Of a stretch of 64,000 bases of DNA, positions 46,544 through 57,539 are shown one piece after another. Position numbers and translations under genes: made by a program. How positions within the stretch are numbered: the stretch's first letter is position 1; the number at the start of each line of letters is the position of its first letter. The stretch comes from Polydactylus sextarius (Eukaryota > Chordata > Actinopteri > Polynemidae): NCBI GenBank assembly GCA_016801845.1, contig CM028907.1:20631098-20695097 (forward strand), in the 5' to 3' direction. The notes under the pieces were generated by a model. That model made no database searches, was not told where the DNA came from, and was given only the letters and a program-made list of their open reading frames with translations.

Positions 46544-46659
46544 TTAGTCCTCCTGCCTCCTCCTGGACTCTTGTCTTTTCCATGCCACATACTGGGACAC
46601 CAGTTCAACAAGAAAATCCTTGCGTGCCATGTCCTGTACTTGCTGTGTGTCACTGATGT
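46544..46659 (-). CDS. Candidate last exon of a glucagon/secretin-like peptide precursor
   Basis: Minus strand: a possible acceptor (CACCTGTGACAG) precedes a frame that reads TDISDTQQVQDMARKDF, then LVELVSQYVAWKRQESRRR, then QED and a stop. The piece DMARKDFLVELV matches the amphipathic-helix pattern of this hormone family (VIP QMAVKKYLNSIL, GLP-1 DQAAKDFVSWL), and a basic tail follows, as in GIP- and GHRH-type precursors. Spacing is imperfect: a DxS similar to the family's position 9-11 sits two residues too far from the helix. No upstream exon with the His/Tyr-x-Asp/Glu-Gly amino end or signal peptide was found. It could also be chance. Confidence 0.3.
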
Positions 46660-47817
46660 CTGTCACAGGTGAGAAACTCTACTCTTTTTACTCGCTACTT
46701 TGAACTCTGAAAGTGGATTTTAATTGTCTAAAATGTGATTGTTTTTTCACAGGCCTATGAGTAATCAGTATGGTTATGTAACATCTGCAGACTGTGACCA
46801 ACTAAAACCAAGTCCGGTCAGGTTATTGCATTTGCAAATTATTTAAATGTTTTTGTTTTCTTTTGATGCTCTTTCTTTCTTTTTTTTTTCTTTTTGCTTC
46901 AAACATTGTTGCTGTTGTAAAGTCATGAAGTTAGAGGTGTAGACCTCGTTTTTAAGCAGGTTGGAATGTGAGTTTTATTTTCTGATCAAGCTGCATTTAC
47001 AGCCATTCACTGTCTTCCTGATGAACATACACGTGTGTGCACACACTGTCAGAGCTGTGACACAACACTACCATGCTGTTTTGTGGGGGTGTCTAGTGTT
47101 GCAATTCATCAATTCAAAGAAAGAAAAATAAACAAATCACTGGTTTTCTTTGTCAGTTGTGTTTCATTCTGTAATATTCTACCGATTCTCAATTCTACAA
47201 GCTGGTCAGACGCATTAGGTGTTGTAAGTGTTGTGGTTATATTGTGTGGTGAAAGAAAATGTATTTTTAATCATTTAATCATTTTTAACCAGTGGTTTCT
47301 GTACTTTGACTTAAGCAATGAAGGGAATACTGTCCACCTCTGTATATAACCCCTCTCTGCATCAGCATAAAGGTTAGGCCTGTTGAGTTAGGTTGAAACT
47401 TTAGTTTTTTATTGCTTAGTGTGTTTTTGTGTCTCTGTGTGTGGTCACTTATAGTATATCAAGAACATTTTTCTTGTGTAATTTTTGATTTTCTGATTTT
47501 TATCAAGAATTAAGAATCATCTTCATTTGTTGTTTTACTGCTTTGTCTCTGACACTGACATATCATTTAGGATCTATTGAGATGTCTAATTGTCACACTA
47601 CAACAACATATCTGTGCCTTTGGATATAGTTTGCATTGCAAAATGTTCTACCACCTACACTATCATGTTAAACTCATTGTTTGGAATAAAACTGGAACAC
47701 TATTTTCTGAAATAAATGCATACAACTATAAAGGCTGAATTAATATTATAATTAAAATGGCATTTCATAGATGTACACGAAATAAGAACAGATTTGATCT
47801 ATAGAATTTAACATTCT

Positions 47818-47935
47818 GAACAGTTACATTAATATAAACAGGGCAAATAAAACTGGTCACATCTCTGAGGAATCTGGAAATGCCTCCAAAATATCACCAG
47901 TTTTATTTGCCCTGTGTATATTAAAGTAACTGTTC
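47818..47935. repeat. Near-perfect 40-bp-arm hairpin
   Basis: The left arm 47818-47857 (starting GAACAGTTACATTAATA) and right arm 47896-47935 (ending TATTAAAGTAACTGTTC) are reverse complements over 40 positions with two mismatches, around a 38-nt loop. The loop can itself form a short GAGG/CCTC stem. The 118-nt unit could be a miniature inverted-repeat element, a recent inverted duplication or a long RNA hairpin. No coding potential. Confidence 0.85.
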
Positions 47936-48039
47936 ATTACTTTTGATTTCATACACAACGGCACAATATGTTTCCTTTTATCATAGAAAATAAGAAAATA
48001 TGTCACAAATAGTTTTGACATTTCTCCACGTCTAACAAA

Positions 48040-48136
48040 TCTTGCTAAATGCCCGTAAGTAGCTGTGATAGGCTCCAACCCCCCACCGCCTCACAACCTG
48101 AGTGCAGGTTAAAGGGGTAGAAAATGGATGGATGGA
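48040..48136. mobile_element. Retroposon-like 3' tail
   Basis: 'gctgtgataggctccaac...cccac...cctgag...ggttaaaggggtagaaaatggatggatgg' is the recognisable 3' end of a high-copy fish element ('ggctccagc...ggataagcggtagaaaatggatgg'). The upstream portion is not recognisable. Confidence 0.55.
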
Positions 48137-51100
48137 ACAAGTATGCCACCTACTGTTGAGGGTCTATACCTGTACTAAGGGCATTGTAAGACATTGTAAG
48201 ACACTGACAACAGATCCACAGATTCAACAGATCTATAAAACCATTTACTCAACTGACTTAGAGCAAATGCAGCCTTCTTGGACAAATGTAACCTCCCAAC
48301 TGTTAACAAAGAAGAACACAAGGAACTTGTCTCCGTGTGTAACAGTATAAGTCTCAAGCACTATTACAACAAATGGAAAAGCACCGAGCCTGGACACGCT
48401 TGGTAACAAATTTTACAAAAAGAATAAAACTACAACCATCTCCAAGATTACATAATATATACACTCAGGTTTTCAAAGATTAGAGCTTTCCACAATTATC
48501 ACACCAGGATGGGTTTATTCTCAAAGAGTCTTCTTCTTGAATCTAAAACATATGTTGGATAACATATGTTCTGGGAGAATGAAAAGCCCTTGTCATTATT
48601 AAAAAAGGTATTTGACTGAGGAGACTGGCCTTATCTCTTAAAAGGGTTAAAATGGTGTGATGGTGTATTCAGCAACCATGTTTACAGTTCTGAGAAGCTG
48701 CTAAAAGCCTGTGCCTCTAAAACACAAGGAAATAAAAAACCTGAACCCCTGACATTTTCTGGTGGACATGAATAAAAACTGAAGTGTTGTTTAGTTGGTT
48801 TGAGAATTTGCGTGCCACTGACAAGTTCACACTCAATACTGACTTTGTTAAACAGCCAGAGTTTTGCCCTCTTTTTTTCCAGCAAACAGACAAATAACAG
48901 AACAGATACTGAGTCACTTCTCTGTAGACTCTCCAACTTCCTTCACATATTATGAAAGGTCTGTTGCTGCCCTTCCTGTCTGTTCACAGACAAGAACATC
49001 CCTCAACAGAGAGGAGAGCACAAACAGAAATGAATGGGTTAATGCAGTGATGTTTGTCTTGAGGTGGAAGTGGAGGCATATCTAATGATATTCATATCTA
49101 ATAACATTTTCACTTTAGACTGAAGAACCAACATCGCCATGGAGACAGAACTACAGGAATGGTAGCAGTTGTGTCATTGGTTGCTGGCAACGACAGCCAG
49201 ACAAGGGACCACAGGTCGGTTAAGAGAATCCATGCAGGGTCAGCAGCTTTTGCCCTATTTTTCCCTTATTTCAGCAATAATCAACAACAGTGTATGCTTG
49301 ATCTCTTCCGGCATCTTTCATAATCAGTGATGCACAGTTAGATAATTCCTGTGTGTGTTCACACCCTCGTCTATTGGCCTTTAGTTGTGTCACACACTCA
49401 CACAGAAGACTGTTACATTACCCTCATTCACGGAAGAAAAACAAGTGAATGTACTGGATACTGAAGCTCAAGTGGACGTAAGAGTTGAGACTGATTTGTC
49501 AGATAAATAGTTCTGTGTCTGTATACTGTGCTCAAAGGTCCTCTCCACTTACACACCAGGTTTTCCTCAAATATTGCCCTCAACTACATTTAGTCTGTAT
49601 TTATCTTTATGCCACATTGATGCTTTGTTTGGATTTTTATCAGTTTTCTTCATCAGTTTTCTTCTTCCATGATGCCTGTTTACTAACCGTATCACTACCA
49701 ATCACTTATTGCTTTGCTCATAAATTTCAACTTTTTTACAGGACTATGAAAAGTTTAAGTGGCTGTTAACCAATTAACCCCATCTTGTCCCATCTGATGT
49801 TTCTCTCTTGTTCCACAGATGGACTACAGGGGGCTCCTACATAGGGGCTGCTAGCAATTTAATATAAATTGATTTAAATAAAATTAACTCTAAATTTAGC
49901 TCAATTTATCCACTTTTAATCACACCATCTTATGTGCCAAATTAAATTCATCCATACTAACTGTCACTTTGGACATTGTATTAGTGATGGTTCACATGTA
50001 CAATGGAACAGGGAAAGCCAATACTTCCTTCACCCATAGCTACACTTTGTGTCCTGTACCTCCCATTTTGCTTCCTCTAAAGCTTTTACCAAGTTTACCA
50101 CAGTTTTACCATTTAATGCATTTGTCAGTGTGTCATATATTAACCAGTATGCTACATTCCAGTATGATTTATTCTTTAATTGAAGTTTGGCTTGAGCACA
50201 CCAACAAATTACATTTTTGACGGACATTTTAAAGCAAAATCTTCTCAGCTCCTTAACATGGCAAGTAGCTCACTGGATAGATCATAGATAGACAAGCAAA
50301 TATGACAGTGTTCATGACAGCTGATCAGTCGACTTGATGACAGGCAATCCCATCACCTCTGCTGGCTGATCAGTTCTGGTTGGAGGTGGTGGATGATTGG
50401 TGAATGGATGGAGTAGCCTGAATGAGAGACTATCAAAAACAGACAGGAAGACAGTCAGCACCTCTCAGCAGAAGACTGATTGATTGTTTAACTGATTCAT
50501 TCATTCATTCATCGATTCATTCTTTGATTAATTCACTGATTGGCCAAATGGAAAGATACCACAGAAAATTATGTTTAGTTTAAGTGGACACTGACAAAAG
50601 AGAGGTGGTGAAATAGCAGCAGCAGGCTAATATCAGAGTAGCAGTAAAAATGATACTTCTGCCGTGGATTATAATAGGATACTGAAGTGAGTCTACATTT
50701 TTACAAGTTTGTTATTTGGCTTGTTTAGTTTAATGACTATTTAAATGTACAATACAGTGGTACCACAGAGTTACTGCTTTTTACAAATTTAAGGTAAAGG
50801 AAGTAAGATTAATATTAGAGACATTTACTTGTCTGTAGGTGGTATAAGAACCACTTATATCCCATATATTGTACATATCAGTCCTCATGCTGAATAAGAA
50901 GAGATATTTGAGTGTCAGTGTGAATAAGTGGAGGATGTACATATAAATGATGTAAGATATTTTTGACTTCAGGTGGGAAGAGTGTATCACCTCACCCTTC
51001 ATCAACTAAAGACCAGTGTTTGAACTGAATGGATCATAATGTACAGTCTGTTTTGCTCCTCAGCTTTAATCTGAAGTGAAGCATATGTAGCCTGAGGTGG

Positions 51101-51394
51101 AACTGTCCATCACATACTAGGACATATCTTCACTTTCATAAATCACACGATACACGCCACAGTTGGAGTTCATTCTACACTGGGACAGTGTTTATTTCAG
51201 CCACAGAACTTTGCCCCAATAAACAACCAAGTCCTGTCAAACTGTTAATTGCTTGAGATGAGATATTAGCATGCTCCAGTTTTGTCACCATGATCATGCA
51301 AAATGTTATGTTTTAGTGTGTGGCTTTGGTAATGGTAATAAACATAAATTGATTCATGGGACTTTATGGGAAGAAACCCTTTAACTGTATTGTA

Positions 51395-51400
51395 TTTATT
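51395..51400 (-). terminator. Polyadenylation signal of the MS4A-like gene
   Basis: AATAAA on the minus strand, about 240 bp beyond the stop codon at 51638-51640. It is the nearest canonical signal I see in the transcript sense. Confidence 0.5.
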
Positions 51401-51637
51401 TTAAAAAGATAAACTGCATGTTTTTGTTTGTTTGTTTGTTTTTACTTTTGGGATCATGCTAAGATTTTATGTTTTTGTTGCAAAATATCACCAGATATGT
51501 GTTCAGCTTTAGTTACCCAGTCATCGGTGCTAAGATCAGTAAAACAACATCTAGTGCTTCTTAAACACATGAATAAGTTATTGTTCTATTTTCTGATGAT
51601 TTTTGTTGTTGGTGTCTGTTGGTGTCTTTTATGTAAA

Positions 51638-54600
51638 TTAGCAAAGAAAAGCCAGTGTGCCACTGTATAGGTAGAGGTGCTGTGTGAATGGGTGTATGTC
51701 AACTGTAGTGTATGTTGAATACAACAGAGCATTCTCTGCCATGTCAAAAGTGCTACTACAAGTAGTTGTGTTAAAAGGCTGATAATCTGACAGTGAGTAT
51801 GTGTCATCCTGAGACAACTGTGTTTGTGTGGATTAGAAAGTGCCAGTGATAGTCTTACCGAATACTGTCCAAAGCTCTGTCTCTGCCTGAAGAGAAAGAA
51901 GCATACGGTCGCAGAAACAGCAGTCTGGGCCAGAGTGAAGAGAAGTAGGGACGACTTCAGTCCTCTGCTCACCCTCTGTTATAAAAGACACAGAACTCAC
52001 ATTAATGCTTGTCATTTGTCAATTACACATAATAAATAGACACACAACATTAATTCATACATGACAGCAGAGGCATGATCAACGTGAGGGAGGAAAAACA
52101 TTTTTAAAGCTCTGGGTACTCCCAGAGTGGCCTTGATAACTGTGGAGGACAGAATTGTGGGACCACACAGACTTTACTGAGAGTTGGTTGTTTGAAGAAA
52201 GCAAGGACTCGGTCAGGGAAGTGACAAAGAATACAATAATTTCTCTAACAGATGCTATTATAGTAGGGGGAGTAGACAGTAGCTATTTTGTGTAAAACTC
52301 ATGTCAAACAGCATTAAACAAACTGGTTAAGAGATAGAAAACCTACCAAAAACAATGTCAGATGAAGTGATTGTGATGTGGCTAATACCATCCCTATGAT
52401 GGAACAATGCCCCATATCATGATGTTTATGCAAAGTTTTGTATTAAGAATCTGAATATTTTTGTAATCACAAGATTTCTTTTTGTGTTTCTATTGAAAGA
52501 AATATTATTTTTACAAACAAATTTTCACTCACAGCACGTACTGATGACTGATGATGGTTTATTTTTGATTAAATCTACAAAATGGAGTGAGTGCAAACAA
52601 AGAAGGTAAGCTACTGTACTAGATATATCACACTGGTGTCCAGTGAGGATCATTTTCATCAAATGGGAAAGTTTGGCTTGATACTATACTGAGAAAGCCC
52701 TGACTCTACAGCACAGTTCAAAGTATAATGTAGTTAACATAGTCTACAATCAGCTCCTTTGTCTTCTGCACATTGCTGCTATTTGCCCTGCACTGTTCCT
52801 CTAGATTTTCCAACCCCGTCTGATTAGTCCCACCATGGCCATGTCACCATGTCAAACTTAACTATATGATTATATGATTATTATATATAATTGCTCTGGT
52901 ATCTAACTGAACTATAATATGTGAGTAGTGCATAAAGCAGAGAGCTCTGGGCACATTGCTGGGGGGTGCCAATGTTAAAGGTGATGGGGAGACATCATGA
53001 ATTTTTACAGTCTGTGGACTTTTAGTCAAAAAGTCCAGGACCCGGTTGCAGAGCAATGGTTACATATGAAGCTGAAGCAGTTTGCTGACTTAAGTCTGTG
53101 GGACGATCAATGCAGAACTATCAGGAAGTAGTATCAGGAAGAGCAAACTGACATTTGAGTGACTCTCTGACTCTCCAGATGGGTGAGAGCTAAGGGGGTA
53201 ACACGTGATATAACGTCAGTAGATCAGTTCTTCCTAACAGCGTTCTGATGGGGATCCACAGACATGACCAGCCATTCAAGGACAACAGTCATTCACGTAT
53301 GTCACCATTAACATTTGGACACAGGAACAGTGATATATTTAGGTAGACTTTGTTGACATGTTGGCACCACAGCTTGGGAGAGTGAGGTGTTAAAATTATC
53401 AGTCAGTACTCAAGTGAGTTCATAAGCACAGTCTTAGTACCCACCCTGGCATGTTGGTGTGAGCCTGCTGCTTTTTGGAGGTTAACTCTCAGCAGTGACC
53501 CCTTCACATCTTAAGAGGCAGTTCTTATATTGGAGTGTGAGCCTGGTGCTGGGGGTGGTGTTAAAAGCTGCAAAATGGCAAATAATATCTACAGGAAATC
53601 AGGACAAGATGGGTTCCTGGGACTTTCATCATCACTATTGTTGTAGACCATTAAGACCTTGATGCTCTACAATTGTGAGGGACTTAACTGCAGCATCATC
53701 CCCACATTTTACATTTGAATCTTTAAGATGTTGTTGTTTGAATGATAGCATAGTGACATAAAATGAAGCTGATACCAACCGAGATATAATGTTCTTCATT
53801 ACAGCCCGCCTCCATGACCTTGATGCAGGGCACTTCAGGATTCTGGTCCATATCCACAGAGTAGATGATGACAGCCACCACTGCCAGCACAGTGGACGTG
53901 GCGCTGACCATCAGACATGTATGCAGCTGCAGCACACACAGCATTTCACATTTTACACATCTATATCCAGTTATAACTGCCAGGCTTTTTCACCTGCACT
54001 AAAGCCATTATTAATGACTTGTGGTGCATTGACACCACAAGTCAATAGTGCATAAAGTCATTTTTACAGTGCTAGTATATGTGATTAGATGCAAATTCAT
54101 ATTAGGAATTATAAACACGTACAAAGGCACATTCTTTCAAGTTGAAAATAATCCAACTTGAGCTAAAAAATGTTGCTTAACGCAGTCACAAAAGCCTATC
54201 AATGACAGTCACAAATAGAGGAGGGCTTATCATTACTGTCTGTGGACACTAAAAAGGAGGGTGCTTGGAGAAAAGGATTCCAGTTATTGGATGTGGATAT
54301 GGTTGCCCTGCCTCTTCTCATAAGAAACACTGCAATTGTCTGTTCATTGAGAATATTTGTAATTTTTTAAAATAATTCAGTGGCTGAACTCATGCAAGTA
54401 ATATGAGTTACAAGGGGTGAAAATTTGGAGTGAACTCAGTATAAGACTGTAGGTAATGTGTTTCTTATCTGTATGATGTATTTCATCTTGTGCTGCAGCA
54501 CTTCATCCCCATCAGATTACAGCTAATTTAAAACTTTCACTTAACTGAGAGTTGGATATACACTTTGTCATTATGGAGGGAGTGCACTTATTGTTAATGA

Positions 54601-54833
54601 ACTAAGAATTCATCATAAGGTTAATGAGAACAGGCTTGCTGAAAGGTACTTAAGGAGCTTAAAGATGCTCTGTTCTGCTTAAAGGTAAAATGAATCATTT
54701 CTTGCAATCTAAATGATGATCTCTGACAGCTGGTGAACAATTTTCTTTATATATAACATCTTTACTTGTGTAATTTAGTTGTGCACAAGTTTAGTCGTTG
54801 TTTAGTTATGGCAAAGATTATAAAATGGGAGTT

Positions 54834-54904
<71 letters not shown>

Positions 54905-56009
54905 ATGGATGGGTGTGGCCTTTAGACTCACAGTCTTCATGGTGCAGCATTTGTCTAAGATGATAGCGACCACTCCTGCTGTAATGAACTGAGACAACAT
55001 ACACAAAGCATGCAAGAAGACTTCATTATATCACAATGTGTCTATCAGTCAATAATTGTGAAATATACATTAATTTAAGTGAAAGATATATAAATTAAAA
55101 CAGAAGGAAGCACACACAGACTCACCATCAGCCCACTCCACCAGGGGACCCACAGACTGACAACCTGAGTGACCTCAGTGAAGAGCAGAGGGATTGAATA
55201 GGACATGACCATCAGCCCGAGCATCACCTGACTCACCTGCAGCACACACACATTTGTGTTTCAACCAGATTACACTGACTGGTTTTCTGAAGACTTATCC
55301 CAAACCCCAAGCACTTTTTGCTTAAACTTGAACCTTAAGCTTTTGTCCTAAAAATTGACCCCTCTCACTATGGAGGAGGCAACTGTAAGAACTGCCTCTG
55401 TTTCAAGGGATGTACATAGATATTCTGCTAGCAAACCCACATGGGCCATGGTGTGGGTGATAGCATCAACCAAAACATGGCCCAACCAATCACTATTCTA
55501 AAGCATAAATTACTCTACAAGACAGTGTCTCACGAAAAATAGTCTTTCTCTAAAACAAAATACAGACAAGATGGTCTGTGAGTGATGTAGAAGAATCTGT
55601 CAGGGTGATTATTCACTTGTGAGTGTTTTATTTTTGTCCATGTCACAGTTGCTGTTGTTAAAGCGTTCTGCCCGTGATCTGGTTGGCAAAAAGTTTGCTT
55701 AGACAAAACATGAACACGAACCCAGTCATCATTGCTGATGAATACCGCATAATAGCATTTTTATTGGTGTTGTTGTAGCAATACCGTAAGTTTAACATGT
55801 TCTGCCTCCATAAAAGTGATTTTTTTTAACTTTTGATGAACCTATCTAATTCCCCCATACACACACACACACAGTTCAGGACTCACTCCCAGACATTTGG
55901 GCTCGCCTCTCTGGATGGCAGCCTGCACAGCCTGCTGTCTGTCAGTTAGTTTATCAGCATTCACATCTTCCACTTGCACCGTCAGATCCCTGGAGACTGC
56001 CACTGCCAT
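51638..56009 (-). CDS. Four-pass membrane protein, MS4A (CD20-like) family
   Basis: MS4A and the related TMEM176 proteins are small tetraspan proteins of immune and other cells that act in receptor signalling, ion flux or trafficking. Coding exons in transcript order: 56009-55887, 55236-55126, 54988-54932, 53926-53780, 51975-51859, 51808-51638; every exon is in phase 0, giving 241 residues. Start MAVAVSRDLTVQVEDV. The family motif GEPKCLGVSQVMLGL (about 36-50) opens membrane segment 1. Segment 2 is WWSGLMFITAGVVAIIL. Segment 3 is LMVSATSTVLAVVAVIIYS. A loop with a cysteine pair follows (VPCIKVMEAGCNEE), then segment 4 (LLLFTLAQTAVSATVCFFLF). The cytoplasmic tail has several tyrosines (DDTYSLSDYQPF) that could be phosphorylated. 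A non-coding first exon probably ends at 57338. MS4A is favoured over TMEM176 because of the GEPKxLG motif and WxGxMFI. Confidence 0.82.
54015..54044. repeat. Perfect 12-bp inverted repeat in an MS4A-like intron
   Basis: TGACTTGTGGTG and CACCACAAGTCA flank a 6-nt loop. It lies about 90 bp upstream, in transcript terms, of the exon 53780-53926. Confidence 0.8.
54837..54902. repeat. (GT)n microsatellite
   Basis: About 33 GT units, starting 30 bp past the donor of the 57-nt MS4A-like exon (54932-54988). Confidence 0.95.
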
Positions 56010-56526
56010 CACCTGAAAATGACTTCAGAGCATCAGAGCTGGTCATTCAGATAAAGTTACAGAGGCGTATGTTGTACCTGTAGAGATTTAGAAGAGCTAT
56101 ACACCAGAACTGCAACTAACAATTATTATTATAGGACGATGATAATCTATCCATTATTTTTTACATTAGTGTTCTATACATTATTCTTATTATTTTTCAA
56201 CTCACACATAAAAATGCATGTTAAGGGTCAAAAAAACAATAAAAATTCTTTTGACACATTTGACACCTGCCCACGTTTAGTCCGAGTCTGTACAGACGCA
56301 CAGTAAGAAACATACTTTGGCTTTTTAAGTTAATAACTACTGATGTAAAATGCAGACAAGAACAATAAAAAGAAATAACTGGACATTATTGGGTGAGGCA
56401 GCCATGTGCTAAGAATAAACAGGAAATGCAAGTCATACAATTTTATTTCTCAGGTTTCTGTTATGAGGATATGAAGGTTTCTCTTTAAACCATCTCTGAA
56501 CGGTATAATGCATCAAATTATTCAAA

Positions 56527-56553
56527 AACTCCACAACATCATGTTGTGGAGTT
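56527..56553. repeat. Perfect 13-bp palindrome
   Basis: AACTCCACAACAT and ATGTTGTGGAGTT are separated by one base, within intron 1 of the MS4A-like gene. Confidence 0.85.
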
Positions 56554-56919
56554 GTCAACATCTCTCTGACCTCATTACAGATAATCATCATCAAATATAA
56601 CTACAACCATTTCACCATGTCAACATGTCAACTTCTTCTAAACAGTACTAGGTCAAACTCTACAGCTGTATAGCTGTACTATTTATGGTCAGGGTATGAA
56701 ATAGAGGATGTCATGATGAACTGATGTGGCATTTCTGTACAGAGCAGCAATAGAAATAGAAATAATATAAATCCTAGAAAGTTGCTACATGTCACTGGGT
56801 GGAGAAAATTTCCATGTCCATGTTTATTCATCTGACATCACTAAACACTGAACTGACATTAAGAACATTGATAATCATCGCTAAAAATTATTATTATTGT
56901 TATTATTATTATTATTGCC

Positions 56920-57140
56920 ATTCTAGCAGAGGACAGGATAAACCTACAGAGGATACTGAAGATGACTCAATGGATTATTGACACATCTCTCCCAAGCCTG
57001 CAAAACATCCACTTAAATCATCTACCCAGCTCAGAAAACTACATCTTGAGAGACCTATAACATCTTGGTCACACTCTAAAGGTGGTAAACCCTTCCCTCA
57101 TGGCTTTAACACTATTTGATTTGAGCTGTTGACAATAGTA
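56920..57140 (+). mobile_element. Possible LINE 3' remnant
   Basis: The plus strand reads piecewise like the conserved C-terminal end of CR1/L2/Rex-type LINEs: 'RILKMTQWIIDTSLPSLQ' around 56950, then 'LRDL.HLGHTL' and '.FELL' near 57045-57130. Identity is low and frames shift. A similar short block recurs near 59100-59170. Confidence 0.35.
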
Positions 57141-57337
57141 ATATTAAAAAAAAAAACAAATCTGTGTAGCCGTGCTCTAAAGGAATCTGTCAACATCTCC
57201 TCATCTTATCAGCCCACTCAACATGAACAGCAGACTTTAACATACGGTCCAAATTTAAAGGCCTTTTTACTATGAGGTAAACACACCACTCAGAAAGTTG
57301 ACTAGTTATTAGAAAGCACAGAATATATTATTCCTAC

Positions 57338-57430
57338 CTTTGTCCTTGGATATGTAATGAATATATTCTCCTGTGTAGGTTTCTGTCGAGTGTTTTACGT
57401 GCTTCTCTGCCTTCTCTCTGTTGCAAGAAA
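57338..57430 (-). promoter_or_regulatory. Presumed non-coding exon 1 of the MS4A-like gene
   Basis: On the minus strand a donor (GACAAAG|GTAGGA) ends a stretch with no coding frame of interest, right after a (CT)n tract and a C-rich patch that could serve as promoter. The next acceptor in this sense is at 56013, ahead of the start codon. The 5' end is unknown. Confidence 0.4.
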
Positions 57431-57453
57431 GAGAGAGAGAGAGAGAGAGAGAG
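57427..57453. repeat. (GA)n microsatellite
   Basis: About 13 GA units. In the transcript sense of the MS4A-like gene this is a (CT)n tract just upstream of the presumed exon 1. Confidence 0.9.
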
Positions 57454-57539
57454 GGGAATAGAGGGGTGGGGGTCGGGGGGACAGAAAGCTGTTCTCTGTC
57501 CCTAGATGAGATCCAGCAGAGCCCCTCCTTCACTTCCTC

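Larger units (their letters stand above)
46680..51390. other. Gene-poor spacer
   Basis: This is 4.7 kb with no exon I can support on either strand. It holds a hairpin at 47818-47935, a retroposon-like tail at about 48040-48136 and two palindromic motifs resembling RFX X-boxes near 49130-49195 (GTTGCTGGCAAC and a CGCCATGGAGAC). Any upstream exons of the candidate peptide gene would have to lie here. Confidence 0.45.
56013..57337 (-). other. Intron 1 of the MS4A-like gene
   Basis: A 1.3 kb intron from the non-coding exon (donor at 57338) to the start-codon exon (acceptor edge 56012). It contains a perfect 13-bp inverted repeat with one central base (56527-56553) and a possible LINE 3' remnant at about 56920-57140 on the plus strand. 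Confidence 0.5.

Noticed and set aside
46460..46672. 70-codon plus-strand frame
   Set aside because: Its composition looks random, and the opposite strand over the same bases gives the more protein-like peptide-family frame.
49130..49195. Two RFX X-box-like motifs and an inverted CCAAT
   Set aside because: Suggestive of a ciliary or MHC-type promoter, but no exon or CpG enrichment could be tied to it on either strand.
52900..53560. Possible dispersed repeat in an MS4A-like intron ('agtccaggacccggttgcag')
   Set aside because: Resembles phrases seen in fish repeats, but I could not fix edges or a family.
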